From positions 1-32,785 of the IMG/VR virus record IMGVR_UViG_3300043403_000262: a stretch of DNA of 32,785 nucleotides. One strand, written 5' to 3'. Shown here piece after piece: positions 14,603 through 23,313 of the stretch. Position 1 is the first letter of the stretch. Each line of letters starts with the position of its first letter. This DNA is from a virus. A program made the translations under genes and the position numbers. The notes below the pieces were generated by a model. It was not told the DNA's origin and ran no database searches. It saw nothing but the letters and a program-made list of their open reading frames with translations.

Positions 14603-15802
14603 TTAGTTTTCTTCCATTGGTTCTGGTACTTCGCAATAGGTGTAAGGCATATTCATTTTGCCGCATATTCTCTCTATTCGCATCTCGTTTGTTTCCCATT
14701 GCTCAATAAGAGCATCTAGGTCAAAAGCATCTTCAGTGTAGCATTTTTTGAAACGGGTTTTCAGTGTGCTGCGATAATTCATCGCTTTCCTGTGTTCTGC
14801 GACATCACTATTAGATGTCGCTTTTCCGTTTCCCATTCCTGCGCCTCCCGATGGTGGTGGCGGCGTTTCATTTTTTACTGGCTTTTCTACTGCGATAGGG
14901 GCAGGAGTAGGGGCAGCAAATTCAGCTGTTTTCTCTATTTTCTTAGGTTGTTCTACTGTCTTTTCATTTTCCTGTACTCCGCCTGTTCTATATGATTTTA
15001 GCTGCATAGAACGGTAGCCCCAAAAAATAAAAATAATCAACTTAATAATCTCAGCTCCCAATGCTAAAATAGAAAGGTAATGAACGGCTTTTTTAGCTTT
15101 ATCGCTGAAAAGCTCAACTTTAGTTGCATTTGCTTTTTCAGTAGCGGTAGATAGGGAAGTAATCGCGCCCAATGCTTGCGTATTTTGGGATTCAAGTTCT
15201 TTTATGCGCTTATTTGCTTGAGGTGTTGGTTTACCTTTCCAAGCATATATGCCTTTACCCTTACCATTTCTAAGCTCCTCAATTTCCTTTTTATTTGCAT
15301 TTATTGTGGAATTGATTGATTCGGAAGACTTTGCTACGCTTTCTATTTCGGGCTGCACTTGGTTTGTTTCCGCAATAATTTCCATTCCCGTAATAGCTCC
15401 ATAAAGAATGATTCCTGTAAAAAGTATGCCCATGCCTCCCAATACAACGTCCAAACGTCCAGTAACAAATATCTTTTTACAAAATGGTTCCCAATTCCCT
15501 CTTAGCATTACTTCCACCGCCAATGCAGCTCCAAATGCAATTCCTAAAGAAATTATATTGGCTAAGATAACGCCGATAAGCTCAATAAGATGTGGGCAAG
15601 TAACGCGGTAAATAAGAGCCATTGTACTTAGTAGTGTAATCGCCGCAAAGAAATGGATTCCCCATTTTGTGCCTCTGTACATGACTGCCAATTCATTTTC
15701 AGGATTGCCAAAATCAGAATCAAGCTCCAATTGTTTTTGCTCAATTGCTCTGCGCTCTTCTTCCGTTGCGAATAGTTTGATGTTTTTTACATTAAAATCC
15801 AT
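14603..15802 (-). CDS. Four-TM membrane protein with periplasmic or cytosolic coiled coil
   Basis: This 399-aa integral membrane protein belongs to no family I recognise. Predicted helices are at about 47-66, 72-98, 118-139 and 240-261. Between the third and fourth, residues 145-235 are a charged coiled coil (NSTINANKKEIEELRNGKG). After the last helix comes a proline-rich linker (APTPAPIAVEKP, TPPPPSGGAG) and a soluble tail with Cys residues. Architecture of this kind occurs in plasmid and phage membrane proteins of Bacteroidota and could serve lysis, exclusion or entry; none is shown. ATG 15802 is used, the earlier in-frame start being TTG. Upstream lie a leader AACATTTTTCTT, the structured RNA at 15827-15940 and a good promoter. 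Confidence 0.75.
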   Translation of the reverse strand: MDFNVKNIKLFATEEERRAIEQKQLELDSDFGNPENELAVMYRGTKWGIHFFAAITLLSTMALIYRVTCPHLIELIGVILANIISLGIAFGAALAVEVMLRGNWEPFCKKIFVTGRLDVVLGGMGILFTGIILYGAITGMEIIAETNQVQPEIESVAKSSESINSTINANKKEIEELRNGKGKGIYAWKGKPTPQANKRIKELESQNTQALGAITSLSTATEKANATKVELFSDKAKKAVHYLSILALGAEIIKLIIFIFWGYRSMQLKSYRTGGVQENEKTVEQPKKIEKTAEFAAPTPAPIAVEKPVKNETPPPPSGGAGMGNGKATSNSDVAEHRKAMNYRSTLKTRFKKCYTEDAFDLDALIEQWETNEMRIERICGKMNMPYTYCEVPEPMEEN

Positions 15803-15826
15803 AATCAATAATAAGAAAAATGTTAT

Positions 15827-15940
15827 AAAAAAAGAGGAAGCCCGCTACTCAAATCAAATTGCCTCTCCGCCAAGAGATACAACTTAATATTGAAATAGCG
15901 GGCTTCCCCGAAAAATGATTAGCTGTGGCGGCAACTATTA
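15827..15940 (-). ncRNA. Predicted structured RNA A ending in an intrinsic terminator
   Basis: From the promoter at 15947-15978 a leftward transcript would start near 15940. It would fold into a closing 12-bp helix, GGAAGCCCGCTA with TAGCGGGCTTCC (15836-15847 and 15896-15907), around a 48-nt interior holding a small hairpin (CTCT/AGAG near 15863-15876). Right after the helix comes a U-run (complement of 15827-15833). This predicts a roughly 110-nt terminated RNA, or an attenuator in the leader of the four-TM gene 25 bp further on. An ordinary terminator for the upstream tail gene is the simpler alternative, but the large loop is atypical. Confidence 0.5.
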
Positions 15941-15946
15941 ACGCCA

Positions 15947-15978
15947 CAAATGTATATACTCTTTTGGTAATTGCCAAA
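15947..15978 (-). promoter_or_regulatory. Promoter with TTTGGYAATTRCCAAA operator
   Basis: On the leftward strand: -33 TTTG (complement of 15975-15978), 20-bp spacer, -7 TACATTTG (complement of 15947-15954), a full match to the Bacteroidota TAnnTTTG consensus. The -33 box is the start of the near-palindrome TTTGGCAATTACCAAA (15963-15978). A second inverted repeat, TGTGGCG/CGCCACA (15924-15930 and 15942-15948), overlaps the -7 box and start site. Just upstream is an 11-bp inverted repeat AAATATCTTGT/ACAAGATATTT (15976-16007). Confidence 0.7.
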
Positions 15979-16016
15979 TATCTTGTGCATTTTTATACAA
16001 GATATTTGACATTTCT

Positions 16017-16056
16017 TGAAATTTCAATCAAAAGCATGAAATTTCAATCAAAAAGA
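16017..16056. repeat. Two tandem 20-bp repeats carrying GAAATTTC
   Basis: TGAAATTTCAATCAAAAGCA (16017-16036) is followed directly by a copy with a few changes at the end. The GAAATTTC palindromes start at 16018 and 16038, 20 bp apart. The second unit runs into the last codons of the distal tail gene ending at 16048. It uses the same octamer as the operator at 14534-14587, so one regulator may act at both places around the four-TM gene. Confidence 0.5.
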
Positions 16057-17871
16057 GAGTTGTACGCACTTTGCTTTAGCAATGGTGAAGCCTTTTTGAG
16101 TTACGCCAATGGAAAGTGTTTTGATAAGATACAATCGGTTTTGTATGCGTAATTTTTCGCCAAGATTAAGATTCAAGAATTGCGCCCATGTAAAAGCCAA
16201 TGGAACAGTAACTATTTTTCCATTAGTAGCATTTAGCCAGTTCTTCCACCAATGGTCGTATAAGGCAAAATCTCCGCCGCGCCATTTTATAGAGTAGGGG
16301 AGGATTGCGTTTCCATTATCATCATAGATATTGGAAGTGCCAATTGGATAAGTACCAAAGCCATTCGGGTCGGTGTGCATACCCGCAAATGAAAAAACCC
16401 TGAAAGAATAATCTTCTTTTTCTCCAGAAAAATATATTTCGCTGTTGCCTTTCTGCTTCACGATGGGGATAATCCCTGAATGGTAGGTAATGAGTGCAGA
16501 AGTTCCAGTATAATCTTCATAAGCATAATCAATAGAAATATTTTTTGTCGTATCAATTGTACCTACAGCTGAACTGTAGGTATTCCCTCCTTTTCCTATT
16601 TTGAGTTTCGGAGTTTGTGGAATTGCGCTGTTTTTCAGAAGTCCTGCCGCCTTCAAATATCCTTTGTGCGCGGAGCTGAAAAAACGAATAGTACCATTAT
16701 TATCGGTGATGGGGAAGGTACTCGCTACATCTTCTTTCAAATTCTCATCTGCGACTAATTCTGCGTATTGGGTATAGTTTTCGTCAGTAGCATCTATACC
16801 CATTTCGAAAAGGTAGCCTTTTTCTGTGATTTCAGTCGGCGCAATGGTATAATTACTCGCAACTGTACATTCAATTTCAATCGCATTTGAAATTGTGTTA
16901 GTTCTAGCATCTATTTTTAATTGTTTTTTCCGAAAATCAAATGAAATTGAAAGGTTGTACAATTGTGCTAGCCCATTCAAAAACTCCTTAATTGTGATAT
17001 TAGGAACGTGATTTTTGAGATTGATAATTGGCTTATTGCACGTATTACGGGTGAAGGTAGATATATCCTCCAAAAAATCTAGTGCGTAGGTGTTATATAT
17101 AATGAGTTTCTTTGTTCCTTCTTCTCTAGCCCAATCGCCAGTAAGGGTATATCCTAATTGCTTAGAAATATACCTCAATATTGATACTACGTAAGGATAA
17201 GGCACAAAGGTAGAAGCTGTTGGGGGAGTTATGGGCGTAGTATAATTAGCCATTACGCCGTCATTAATAATTACTGCGCCAGAAGGAGGCTGCCAAAAGG
17301 ACTGCAATTTGAAATCCCAGAAATTCACCACCTTGCTATAAGTATGTGGCGCATCCAAACCCGTATTCGCATCTGCATTATCTCTATAGAAATCCTCATC
17401 ATATACAGGAGTAAAAACAAAATCCCATTCATTAGAAGTGTGCATTACAGAATCATTTGCACACTCATACATATTTGAATACTGCCCTGGTCCAGTTCCT
17501 ATCAATGCTCTATCTCCGCCCAAATCAATCTCACGTAAGAGCGAATCAAGCACGGTAGTATCAAATTGATATTCAAGAATATAAGCCGATACTTTTGTCG
17601 AAATATTCGATATTTTCAAATTGCCCTGTACCAACAAAACTCCGTCAAAATATACATTGCATGGATAGGCTTCAAATTTTTGCAGCGAATCTGCAAGATT
17701 CACAAAACCTAATTTTTGAGCGTTATTGTCACTTAGTGGCAAATCAATTGGATAGGAATAGCCCTGCTCCTCTATTGCATTTTTGAATAGGGGAGAGAGG
17801 AACTCAAATTGAATCGCCATTTCGGGAAATGTATCAAGGTAGCCAATGCCCTCTAACTCTATTTGTATCAT
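16048..17871 (-). CDS. Large distal tail (tail-tip) protein, 607 aa
   Basis: This 607-aa beta-rich protein starts 2 bp after the preceding 533-aa gene. The N-terminus (MIQIELEGIGYLDTFPEMAI...PLFKNAIEEQG) is of the kind found at the start of tail-tip proteins in Bacteroidota phages, as I recall, with structural strands continuing throughout. Many Asn/Tyr/Gly-rich segments (YDDNGNAILPYSIKW) suggest an exposed, carbohydrate-facing or receptor-contacting surface. No enzymatic motif seen. It is transcribed as part of the connector-tail operon and probably acts with the 533-aa protein at the tail tip. It could instead be a tail spike base; assigned by position and composition. Confidence 0.6.
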   Translation of the reverse strand: MIQIELEGIGYLDTFPEMAIQFEFLSPLFKNAIEEQGYSYPIDLPLSDNNAQKLGFVNLADSLQKFEAYPCNVYFDGVLLVQGNLKISNISTKVSAYILEYQFDTTVLDSLLREIDLGGDRALIGTGPGQYSNMYECANDSVMHTSNEWDFVFTPVYDEDFYRDNADANTGLDAPHTYSKVVNFWDFKLQSFWQPPSGAVIINDGVMANYTTPITPPTASTFVPYPYVVSILRYISKQLGYTLTGDWAREEGTKKLIIYNTYALDFLEDISTFTRNTCNKPIINLKNHVPNITIKEFLNGLAQLYNLSISFDFRKKQLKIDARTNTISNAIEIECTVASNYTIAPTEITEKGYLFEMGIDATDENYTQYAELVADENLKEDVASTFPITDNNGTIRFFSSAHKGYLKAAGLLKNSAIPQTPKLKIGKGGNTYSSAVGTIDTTKNISIDYAYEDYTGTSALITYHSGIIPIVKQKGNSEIYFSGEKEDYSFRVFSFAGMHTDPNGFGTYPIGTSNIYDDNGNAILPYSIKWRGGDFALYDHWWKNWLNATNGKIVTVPLAFTWAQFLNLNLGEKLRIQNRLYLIKTLSIGVTQKGFTIAKAKCVQLSF

Positions 17872-17873
17872 GG

Positions 17874-19475
17874 TTAATGAATTAGCTTTTTATTCGCAAA
17901 CTTATCCGCATTGAATTGATATTCGAATTCAAATTCGAGTGCGTATAATTGCGCGTCATTTTTGTACAAGGAAAAACTCTGCGAATTGATAACAACAGGC
18001 AAATATTTCCCATTTGGTTCGCTTCCTGTATTGTCGTACTCGCAATGGTATATTTGCGGTGAAGTGAGGAACTCCTGCAAATATTTAATATCCTCAATAC
18101 TCACCCAACCTGTACTCGCTTTGATACGCTTTGCGGCGGAAAGATTATTTACCTTCCTTTCGCCCTCTTCAGTTTTGTATTTCCAAGACATTTGCTTAGA
18201 AAATTCTTCTACATTGATTCTAATTCCTATTTCTGGATTAGTAGTAGTGCGCAGCGAGTCAAAACCTCCCAATGAATTTTCGAATAGAAAAAACATTTCC
18301 CTATCCTTAGCGCAATTAGAAGCCAGCCTGTACGTTTGTGTTGGGCTAATTACTATAGGGGAAGTGAACATTGTTGTGGAATATAGAAAAACTGTCCACG
18401 TATCTACAACCTTGGAAGGGTCGAAACCGCCTACATTCAATTGATTATAGCCCGTTGGAATGATATATTCATAATACCGATTGAAAGTATGCGTAGAATA
18501 TACCACATTTTGAAACGTCCCATCGGTATATATAATTCTGCCTTTCAGCTCTGCCGTAATAGTTGCAGGAGCGTAGAAAATAGAATATATAGGATAGAAA
18601 TACAAATATTCAGGCTGCATTTTTGATGCAATTTTCTCTTTTGGCTGCCAAGTACGCCAAAAATCTGCCGCGAATAGGGGGTAAGTCAGTCCCGCAGAAG
18701 GATATTCCTGCCAAGGGACACCTCCTTTTAAAATGAAAAACCTCGTGTCAAAGTCTATGTTTTGGTATGTTACAGGATTCCCATAACCTTCCGCAAATTC
18801 TAATCTTACATAGCACATTGGCGTAGTACATTCGCTTATATTTGTTTGGTGGAATACAGGAAGCTGCGCCCTTACAAATGAAGATAGCACTTTATTAAGT
18901 TTAAAAGTTGCTTTCCATGGGCTTTTTTTCATGGGGACTGCTGCCAATGAAGCAACTTTCTTTTCAGGTTCGCCAGAAAGAGTGACAAAAATGTCACAAA
19001 TGATATTATAATTTTCGGGGAATACATCTGGCGTCCCTACACCTATAAGTGTAGCAGTTGCGCCTGTAATATCCGTACTTACCTCTAAGAAAGAATCATA
19101 TTCAGCATTGATGAATAAGTAACCAGGCGTATTAGAAAATGCGCACTTATTGATGTGGTAATTCTGTTGTATAACGGGAATCAATATGGTATTAATCCAC
19201 GTATCAATAGGAAGCGAAATGTTTTCTTCTACGAACAAACCAGAGTCGGGAATAGTCGCGCCCGTAGGCAATACAAGTACCGTAATATCTTGCCCATATA
19301 AGTGAAAGATAATCTTTTCGCCCGCCGCCACAGTTGCCGCCGTAAATTGAATCCAATATCCCCAACTTGAAGTAGGGGAGTAGCCTTGCCATTGTGCGCC
19401 TCCTTTCACCTCAAACGGGATAGGATTGTCTGAATGTGCGAGAAGAAATGGTTGTGTAAGTATTGTTAGTGACAT
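17874..19475 (-). CDS. Large tail structural protein, 533 aa
   Basis: This 533-aa protein is almost entirely beta-strand, with an aromatic-rich composition (SSWGYWIQFTAAT, YYEYIIPTGYNQL). The first residues (ILTQPFLLAHSDNPIPFEV) follow a form I associate with structural proteins in Bacteroidota phages and prophages. The last third (SKQMSWKYKTEEGERKVNNL to QLYALEFEFEYQF) looks like a conserved assembly domain, while the centre is variable-looking. It lies 3 bp after the 151-aa connector gene and 2 bp before the 607-aa gene. A tail-tip or receptor-binding role is inferred. Confidence 0.6.
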   Translation of the reverse strand: MSLTILTQPFLLAHSDNPIPFEVKGGAQWQGYSPTSSWGYWIQFTAATVAAGEKIIFHLYGQDITVLVLPTGATIPDSGLFVEENISLPIDTWINTILIPVIQQNYHINKCAFSNTPGYLFINAEYDSFLEVSTDITGATATLIGVGTPDVFPENYNIICDIFVTLSGEPEKKVASLAAVPMKKSPWKATFKLNKVLSSFVRAQLPVFHQTNISECTTPMCYVRLEFAEGYGNPVTYQNIDFDTRFFILKGGVPWQEYPSAGLTYPLFAADFWRTWQPKEKIASKMQPEYLYFYPIYSIFYAPATITAELKGRIIYTDGTFQNVVYSTHTFNRYYEYIIPTGYNQLNVGGFDPSKVVDTWTVFLYSTTMFTSPIVISPTQTYRLASNCAKDREMFFLFENSLGGFDSLRTTTNPEIGIRINVEEFSKQMSWKYKTEEGERKVNNLSAAKRIKASTGWVSIEDIKYLQEFLTSPQIYHCEYDNTGSEPNGKYLPVVINSQSFSLYKNDAQLYALEFEFEYQFNADKFANKKLIH

Positions 19476-19478
19476 ACA

Positions 19479-19934
19479 TTAGCAAAGAAAATCCGCCTCT
19501 TGATTGCGAATAGTGAAGGAACAACGCGCTCCGTAGCAGTTGTCCGAAAAGTTAGTTTCTATGGATTCAATGGAGATATTATCTCCAATATGAATATATC
19601 CAGCCGTGCGCATTTCCTTAATCACTTTTTCTGCAATGCGTACCGCCTTATCAATCGCATTATCTTGCCCATCATACTCTTCCACAGGCTGCCCTGCCAA
19701 TATCACGAATGAACCAATGGTATTTTTCAGCATATTATCACCTCTTTCAATGTATTGAAAGTCTGGATTTTCTGCCCACAGTACAGGATAAGAAATATTT
19801 GATGCCATTGCTTCCTCAATGCGGCGGCTTTCGCCATAGTAGAAAGAATTAATTTCGAGCGTACTGCCGAAACTAGCCCCACTATTTGTGACTACATTTT
19901 GGAAAAAGTTTTTATATTGATTAGGATATTGCAT
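19479..19934 (-). CDS. Putative head-tail connector or tail terminator, 151 aa
   Basis: This 151-aa alpha/beta protein is of the right size and position (after the portal-proximal genes, before the large tail genes) to be a tail terminator or connector. It contains ESRRIEEAMASNISYPVLWAE and a closing strand pair (DNCYGARCSFTIRNQE), which is how many small tail-terminator-like proteins are built. No firm family match. It overlaps the upstream gene by 14 bp, implying coupled translation. Confidence 0.5.
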   Translation of the reverse strand: MQYPNQYKNFFQNVVTNSGASFGSTLEINSFYYGESRRIEEAMASNISYPVLWAENPDFQYIERGDNMLKNTIGSFVILAGQPVEEYDGQDNAIDKAVRIAEKVIKEMRTAGYIHIGDNISIESIETNFSDNCYGARCSFTIRNQEADFLC

Positions 19935-20715
19935 TTCTTTTTTGTGCTTGTTTTATTGCCTCATTGTCATAATGCTTTTTGCATAGAAAAGCCATTACAT
20001 TGTGCAGCTTGGAATATTGTATTTTTTCTTCATCAGCAATGCCACCCGCCAAATCCCAAATAATGCCTATCCAACCAAAATCAGGTTGCGATGAGCTTTC
20101 TTCCTCCTCTTCATCGCGCTTACGAAAAAGAGGCACGTATTTCTTCGCAAGTGTTTTTTTGCAACCGATAAAAAACAGCAAAAAATACATTTTGAATTGA
20201 ATGCTCAATTCTTCCATATTTTTTAGGCGTTTTTCAATTAGCACAGGATTGAAACGCTCGCGCACATCACCATCAAAATCTACCTCATTATAATTATCTG
20301 CCCTTTTGGGTCGGCAGAGAGATAGAATTAGATTATCAATTTTGGAGTAGTCGCCATTGGCTACCATCTCGAAATATCTGTCCGCATAAGTATATTCTAT
20401 TACGTTACATCTTTTCAGATACTGTTCAGGTAAGTAGTATTCAATTCCACCGACCTTAAATACAGAAATAACAGGAGTATCAAAATATTCATCATAAGCC
20501 CAATCCAAATATGTAAGTATATCATGTACTTGGTCATCCCGCAAAGCATAGAATAGTGGGAGCAACTTTTGAGGAAAAAAACTTTTCAAAAGTTCTATTC
20601 TATTTTCTACGGTATCACGAATCAAAAATGGCGAAAGTAAAATAACAGATTTTCCCAACACCTCATAGCTTTGAGGAATAGAAATTTTCTCATCATTTAG
20701 TTTTACTTCTAACAT
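19921..20715 (-). CDS. Hypothetical protein in the connector region, 264 aa
   Basis: Not recognised. It is a helical, acidic protein. A basic/hydrophobic helix (QFKMYFLLFFIGCKKTLAKKY, about 175-195) precedes an acidic patch (RKRDEEEEESSSQ) and a C-terminal helical part. The hydrophobic stretch is short and contains charges at its edge, so a soluble protein is more likely than a membrane one. It overlaps the holin-like gene upstream by 23 bp and the connector gene downstream by 14 bp. A virion assembly factor or chaperone is conceivable, but no programmed frameshift signal was found. Confidence 0.6.
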   Translation of the reverse strand: MLEVKLNDEKISIPQSYEVLGKSVILLSPFLIRDTVENRIELLKSFFPQKLLPLFYALRDDQVHDILTYLDWAYDEYFDTPVISVFKVGGIEYYLPEQYLKRCNVIEYTYADRYFEMVANGDYSKIDNLILSLCRPKRADNYNEVDFDGDVRERFNPVLIEKRLKNMEELSIQFKMYFLLFFIGCKKTLAKKYVPLFRKRDEEEEESSSQPDFGWIGIIWDLAGGIADEEKIQYSKLHNVMAFLCKKHYDNEAIKQAQKRNAIS

Positions 20716-20935
20716 AGCTTTCCAAAATTTTTAACATTTCGGTATTTTGATTAATGATGTTTTTGGTTTCTTCCGATAGTACAATAAATTTTTCCATCAG
20801 AGATTCCCTTTTTTGTTGCATTTCATCCATCTTACCTTCCAACTGCTTTTGTTTCTGAAGGAAATAATACAGCCCAATAGTGAGCAAAAGAACTGAAAAG
20901 CCTTGATTAGCGGCTAAACTCCAAAAATTTTCCAT
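20693..20935 (-). CDS. BhlA/UviB-like holin candidate
   Basis: This 80-aa protein has one N-terminal transmembrane helix (QGFSVLLLTIGLYYFLQ, about 11-27) and then a charged coiled coil (KQKQLEGKMDEMQQKRE to LEKIL-type heptads). The pattern xNQGFxxLLLxxGLYYxLxKxxxxE is close to the BhlA/UviB bacteriocin-holin family, where the helix follows a conserved QG and the soluble part is basic-acidic helix. If so it permeabilises the inner membrane at the end of the lytic cycle. It lies inside the connector-tail operon, so it is made late. No endolysin sits beside it. A structural coiled-coil membrane protein is the alternative. Confidence 0.5.
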   Translation of the reverse strand: MENFWSLAANQGFSVLLLTIGLYYFLQKQKQLEGKMDEMQQKRESLMEKFIVLSEETKNIINQNTEMLKILESYVRSKTK

Positions 20936-20950
20936 AGACAGATATTATAA

Positions 20951-21994
20951 TTAAAATAACCCTAACGACTTTTGCTCTCGCCAATAATGCTCATAATTTT
21001 CGTGATTATGAATGTGAGGAAATCCATTGTCACATGGTTGCACAGGAGAATTTAGAAGGTATGGTTGTCTTAACTTAAAGCAATCTGTTTGCTGGTAAAT
21101 AGGATATTTATCGTTATTCTTATCAAGGTAACTTTTTAGCGCAGAAAGGTACATCAATCCTTTATCATGCGCATCTTGGCGAATTAATGAAATTTGGTCT
21201 TTTGTAAGTACAGCAAATACTTTGTTTCTCATTTCGGGAAGTGCCGTAATTAATACGCCATCTTCTATCACTGCATTGAGGGTAGGGGCTGCCTCAAAAA
21301 TAGTGAGCCATGCCAAGGCACTTTTAATCTTATCAAATAAAGTCAATTCATCTAAAGATAAAGTATTTTCAGCATTTTTTGTTTTCAAATCCTGCACAAA
21401 ATCTTCGCATAGTACAGGTGTAATATACTTTTCTTCGCACAACTTAATATGTGGGCGCAAAGTAAGGAAGGTAGAAACAGAACTGCCCATTCCCAAATAT
21501 TCATTCAACTCCGCATTGCTGCGAAAGAAGTATTTTGAATAGATTGTGTAAGCGGTTGAGCTTACCCAATCTGGGAATGAGCCTTGGTTCGATTGCAAAT
21601 ATGAATAAGTAAACTCCCTATAATCGTCAGCAGTGCGCCAAAAAGACAAACGCGCATCATTGTATTTTCCTACGGAAGTAGGGGAGCTAGTCCCTTCCTT
21701 CGCGCTAACATCTTGAAAGCCTAATTCGGAAATGTGAATGTTTAGTTGCGGAGCTGCAATGTACATACTGAAGTTTGCAATCATTGGCTTTGCAAAAGTC
21801 AATAGTTCTTCCTGCTCTGGAGTAAGAGAATCATTTGTAATATTTGTATCGAGAAGCGCGTACAAAGTATCGCCCAACACAGCCTTCGCAAATTTCAACT
21901 CCGCTTGCATTACAAACGGAAGCAATGTATTCCAAGCAATATTTTTATTGATGCCTGTACTCGCTTTTATTGTTTCTGTATCTCTTACTAACAT
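20951..21994 (-). CDS. DUF6712-like connector protein, 347 aa
   Basis: This 347-aa helical protein lies directly after the portal gene (2-bp gap). The opening (MLVRDTETIKASTGINKNIAW) and the helical body with DDYREFTYSYLQ and ALAWLTIFEAAPTLNA resemble the DUF6712 proteins found after the portal in Bacteroidota phages. That name is given from memory and not verified. Position argues for a head-completion, adaptor or connector role. The C-terminus is His/Asn-rich (PHIHNHENYEHYW), possibly metal-binding. Confidence 0.5.
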   Translation of the reverse strand: MLVRDTETIKASTGINKNIAWNTLLPFVMQAELKFAKAVLGDTLYALLDTNITNDSLTPEQEELLTFAKPMIANFSMYIAAPQLNIHISELGFQDVSAKEGTSSPTSVGKYNDARLSFWRTADDYREFTYSYLQSNQGSFPDWVSSTAYTIYSKYFFRSNAELNEYLGMGSSVSTFLTLRPHIKLCEEKYITPVLCEDFVQDLKTKNAENTLSLDELTLFDKIKSALAWLTIFEAAPTLNAVIEDGVLITALPEMRNKVFAVLTKDQISLIRQDAHDKGLMYLSALKSYLDKNNDKYPIYQQTDCFKLRQPYLLNSPVQPCDNGFPHIHNHENYEHYWREQKSLGLF

Positions 21995-21996
21995 AT

Positions 21997-23313
21997 TTAT
22001 GCGGGCATTACAGTTTGTACACCTGTTGGATTTTTATCCAACGTTTCCAACGAAATATTTTCAATCCCAAATTGTAACCCAGGATAAGTTACGTCCCAAC
22101 CGTTCACAATCTTGATTGTATCCAAAACGCTTAACAAGCGTTTGCGTGGGCGTGAAGCGTGTAACTTATGCCAAATTTCAAACGCTTGGCGCATCTCACT
22201 TCCTGAAGAAAGTTTTCCCGCCGTATCAATACCACTCAAAGTTGAGTGCATAGAAAAACCCGAAGTTGTTGCAGTATTGGATTGGTCGAAAAGCACAGAA
22301 AAAGCCTCATCATGCAAATCGGCACTAATAGGCGTAATGCGAATAATACCCTTTTCTGCAAATTCTTGTGGCGACATTACGGTGTAGATAGTTTTGCCTA
22401 CATTGCTTGCGCCACTCATACACGCCTCAATATCCCTTTGCAACTTCTGTTTTGCTTCTCTCATCTTTTCTTCATTCCCCGAAAAACGTGCAAAGTAAGA
22501 TTCCGAAATCTCCACCAAATAACGCACTACATAACCATTATCAATGCCCGCGTTATGCCATACGGGAATTTTATTGGCTAGTTTTAGCCATTCCCTAGTT
22601 CCATACCAAGATGGAAGCCCATAATAAGGAAATCCTGGCGTATAATCTTTTACATGAAATGCGTATTTAGGGAATAGATTACTTTGCGCCCATTTCAATC
22701 TATCAACTTTATTTCGCGGCGGTTCTGTGTGCGCATTTACGCGCACTACATTTGTATCTTTTGCATTTTGCCAGTCGCCACAAAATAAGAAGTTTTCAAT
22801 AATTCCATTTTCATTTGCTGCCTGCGCACGCGCAGTTGTAGCATCTTGATGAAAAATGCTATCAATTTTTTTGCCTTTATTAAAAAGCACTTCGAACCAG
22901 GCATTTCCAAAAAATACGTAATCTGTTGCAGCTTTGAATAATTCTTCATTGAAATTATTTGCATCAAACCAATCTTGTATTTCAGGCGCATCAATTAACT
23001 CAAGGGTCTTTTTCCCATTAATAAGAACCTCCTTATAACAATTCACTTTGCTACCTGCGATTAATTTCGCTTTTGTATCAAGGATTGCAGGAGCTATATT
23101 ATTGTCAAGTAAGATATTTAGAATATTTTCAGGCTCTCTATTCTTAGAATCACCATACCATTGTGCGATATTCCATTTTTTTAGAATGGGAGATTTTTTG
23201 TAAGAACCAACAGAGTCGCGCATTACTCCGCCCTCCGCAAAATGTTTCTTATTTGCAGATTTATATACGATTGCAGAAGAATCGCCGCTAAGATATAATT
23301 CGAATCCTTCCAT
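21997..23313 (-). CDS. Phage portal protein
   Basis: This 438-aa portal forms the dodecameric ring at the capsid vertex for DNA entry and exit. Supporting segments are an N-terminal portion leading to NILLDNNIAPAILDTKAKLI, the WFEVLFNKGKKIDSIFHQDA strand region, the stem/wing part GYVVRYLVEISESYF, and a C-terminal clip with GKLSSGSEMRQAFEIWHKLH, characteristic of HK97-like portals. The length is normal for the class. It follows terL and a 98-aa gene, and its ATG overlaps the stop of that gene by one base (TAATG). Confidence 0.8.
   Translation of the reverse strand: MEGFELYLSGDSSAIVYKSANKKHFAEGGVMRDSVGSYKKSPILKKWNIAQWYGDSKNREPENILNILLDNNIAPAILDTKAKLIAGSKVNCYKEVLINGKKTLELIDAPEIQDWFDANNFNEELFKAATDYVFFGNAWFEVLFNKGKKIDSIFHQDATTARAQAANENGIIENFLFCGDWQNAKDTNVVRVNAHTEPPRNKVDRLKWAQSNLFPKYAFHVKDYTPGFPYYGLPSWYGTREWLKLANKIPVWHNAGIDNGYVVRYLVEISESYFARFSGNEEKMREAKQKLQRDIEACMSGASNVGKTIYTVMSPQEFAEKGIIRITPISADLHDEAFSVLFDQSNTATTSGFSMHSTLSGIDTAGKLSSGSEMRQAFEIWHKLHASRPRKRLLSVLDTIKIVNGWDVTYPGLQFGIENISLETLDKNPTGVQTVMPA

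Noticed and set aside
19921-20935. Programmed frameshift pair for a tail assembly chaperone
   Set aside because: The genes overlap by 23 bp and lie near tail genes, but no slippery heptamer or downstream stem was seen, and each protein looks complete with its own start.
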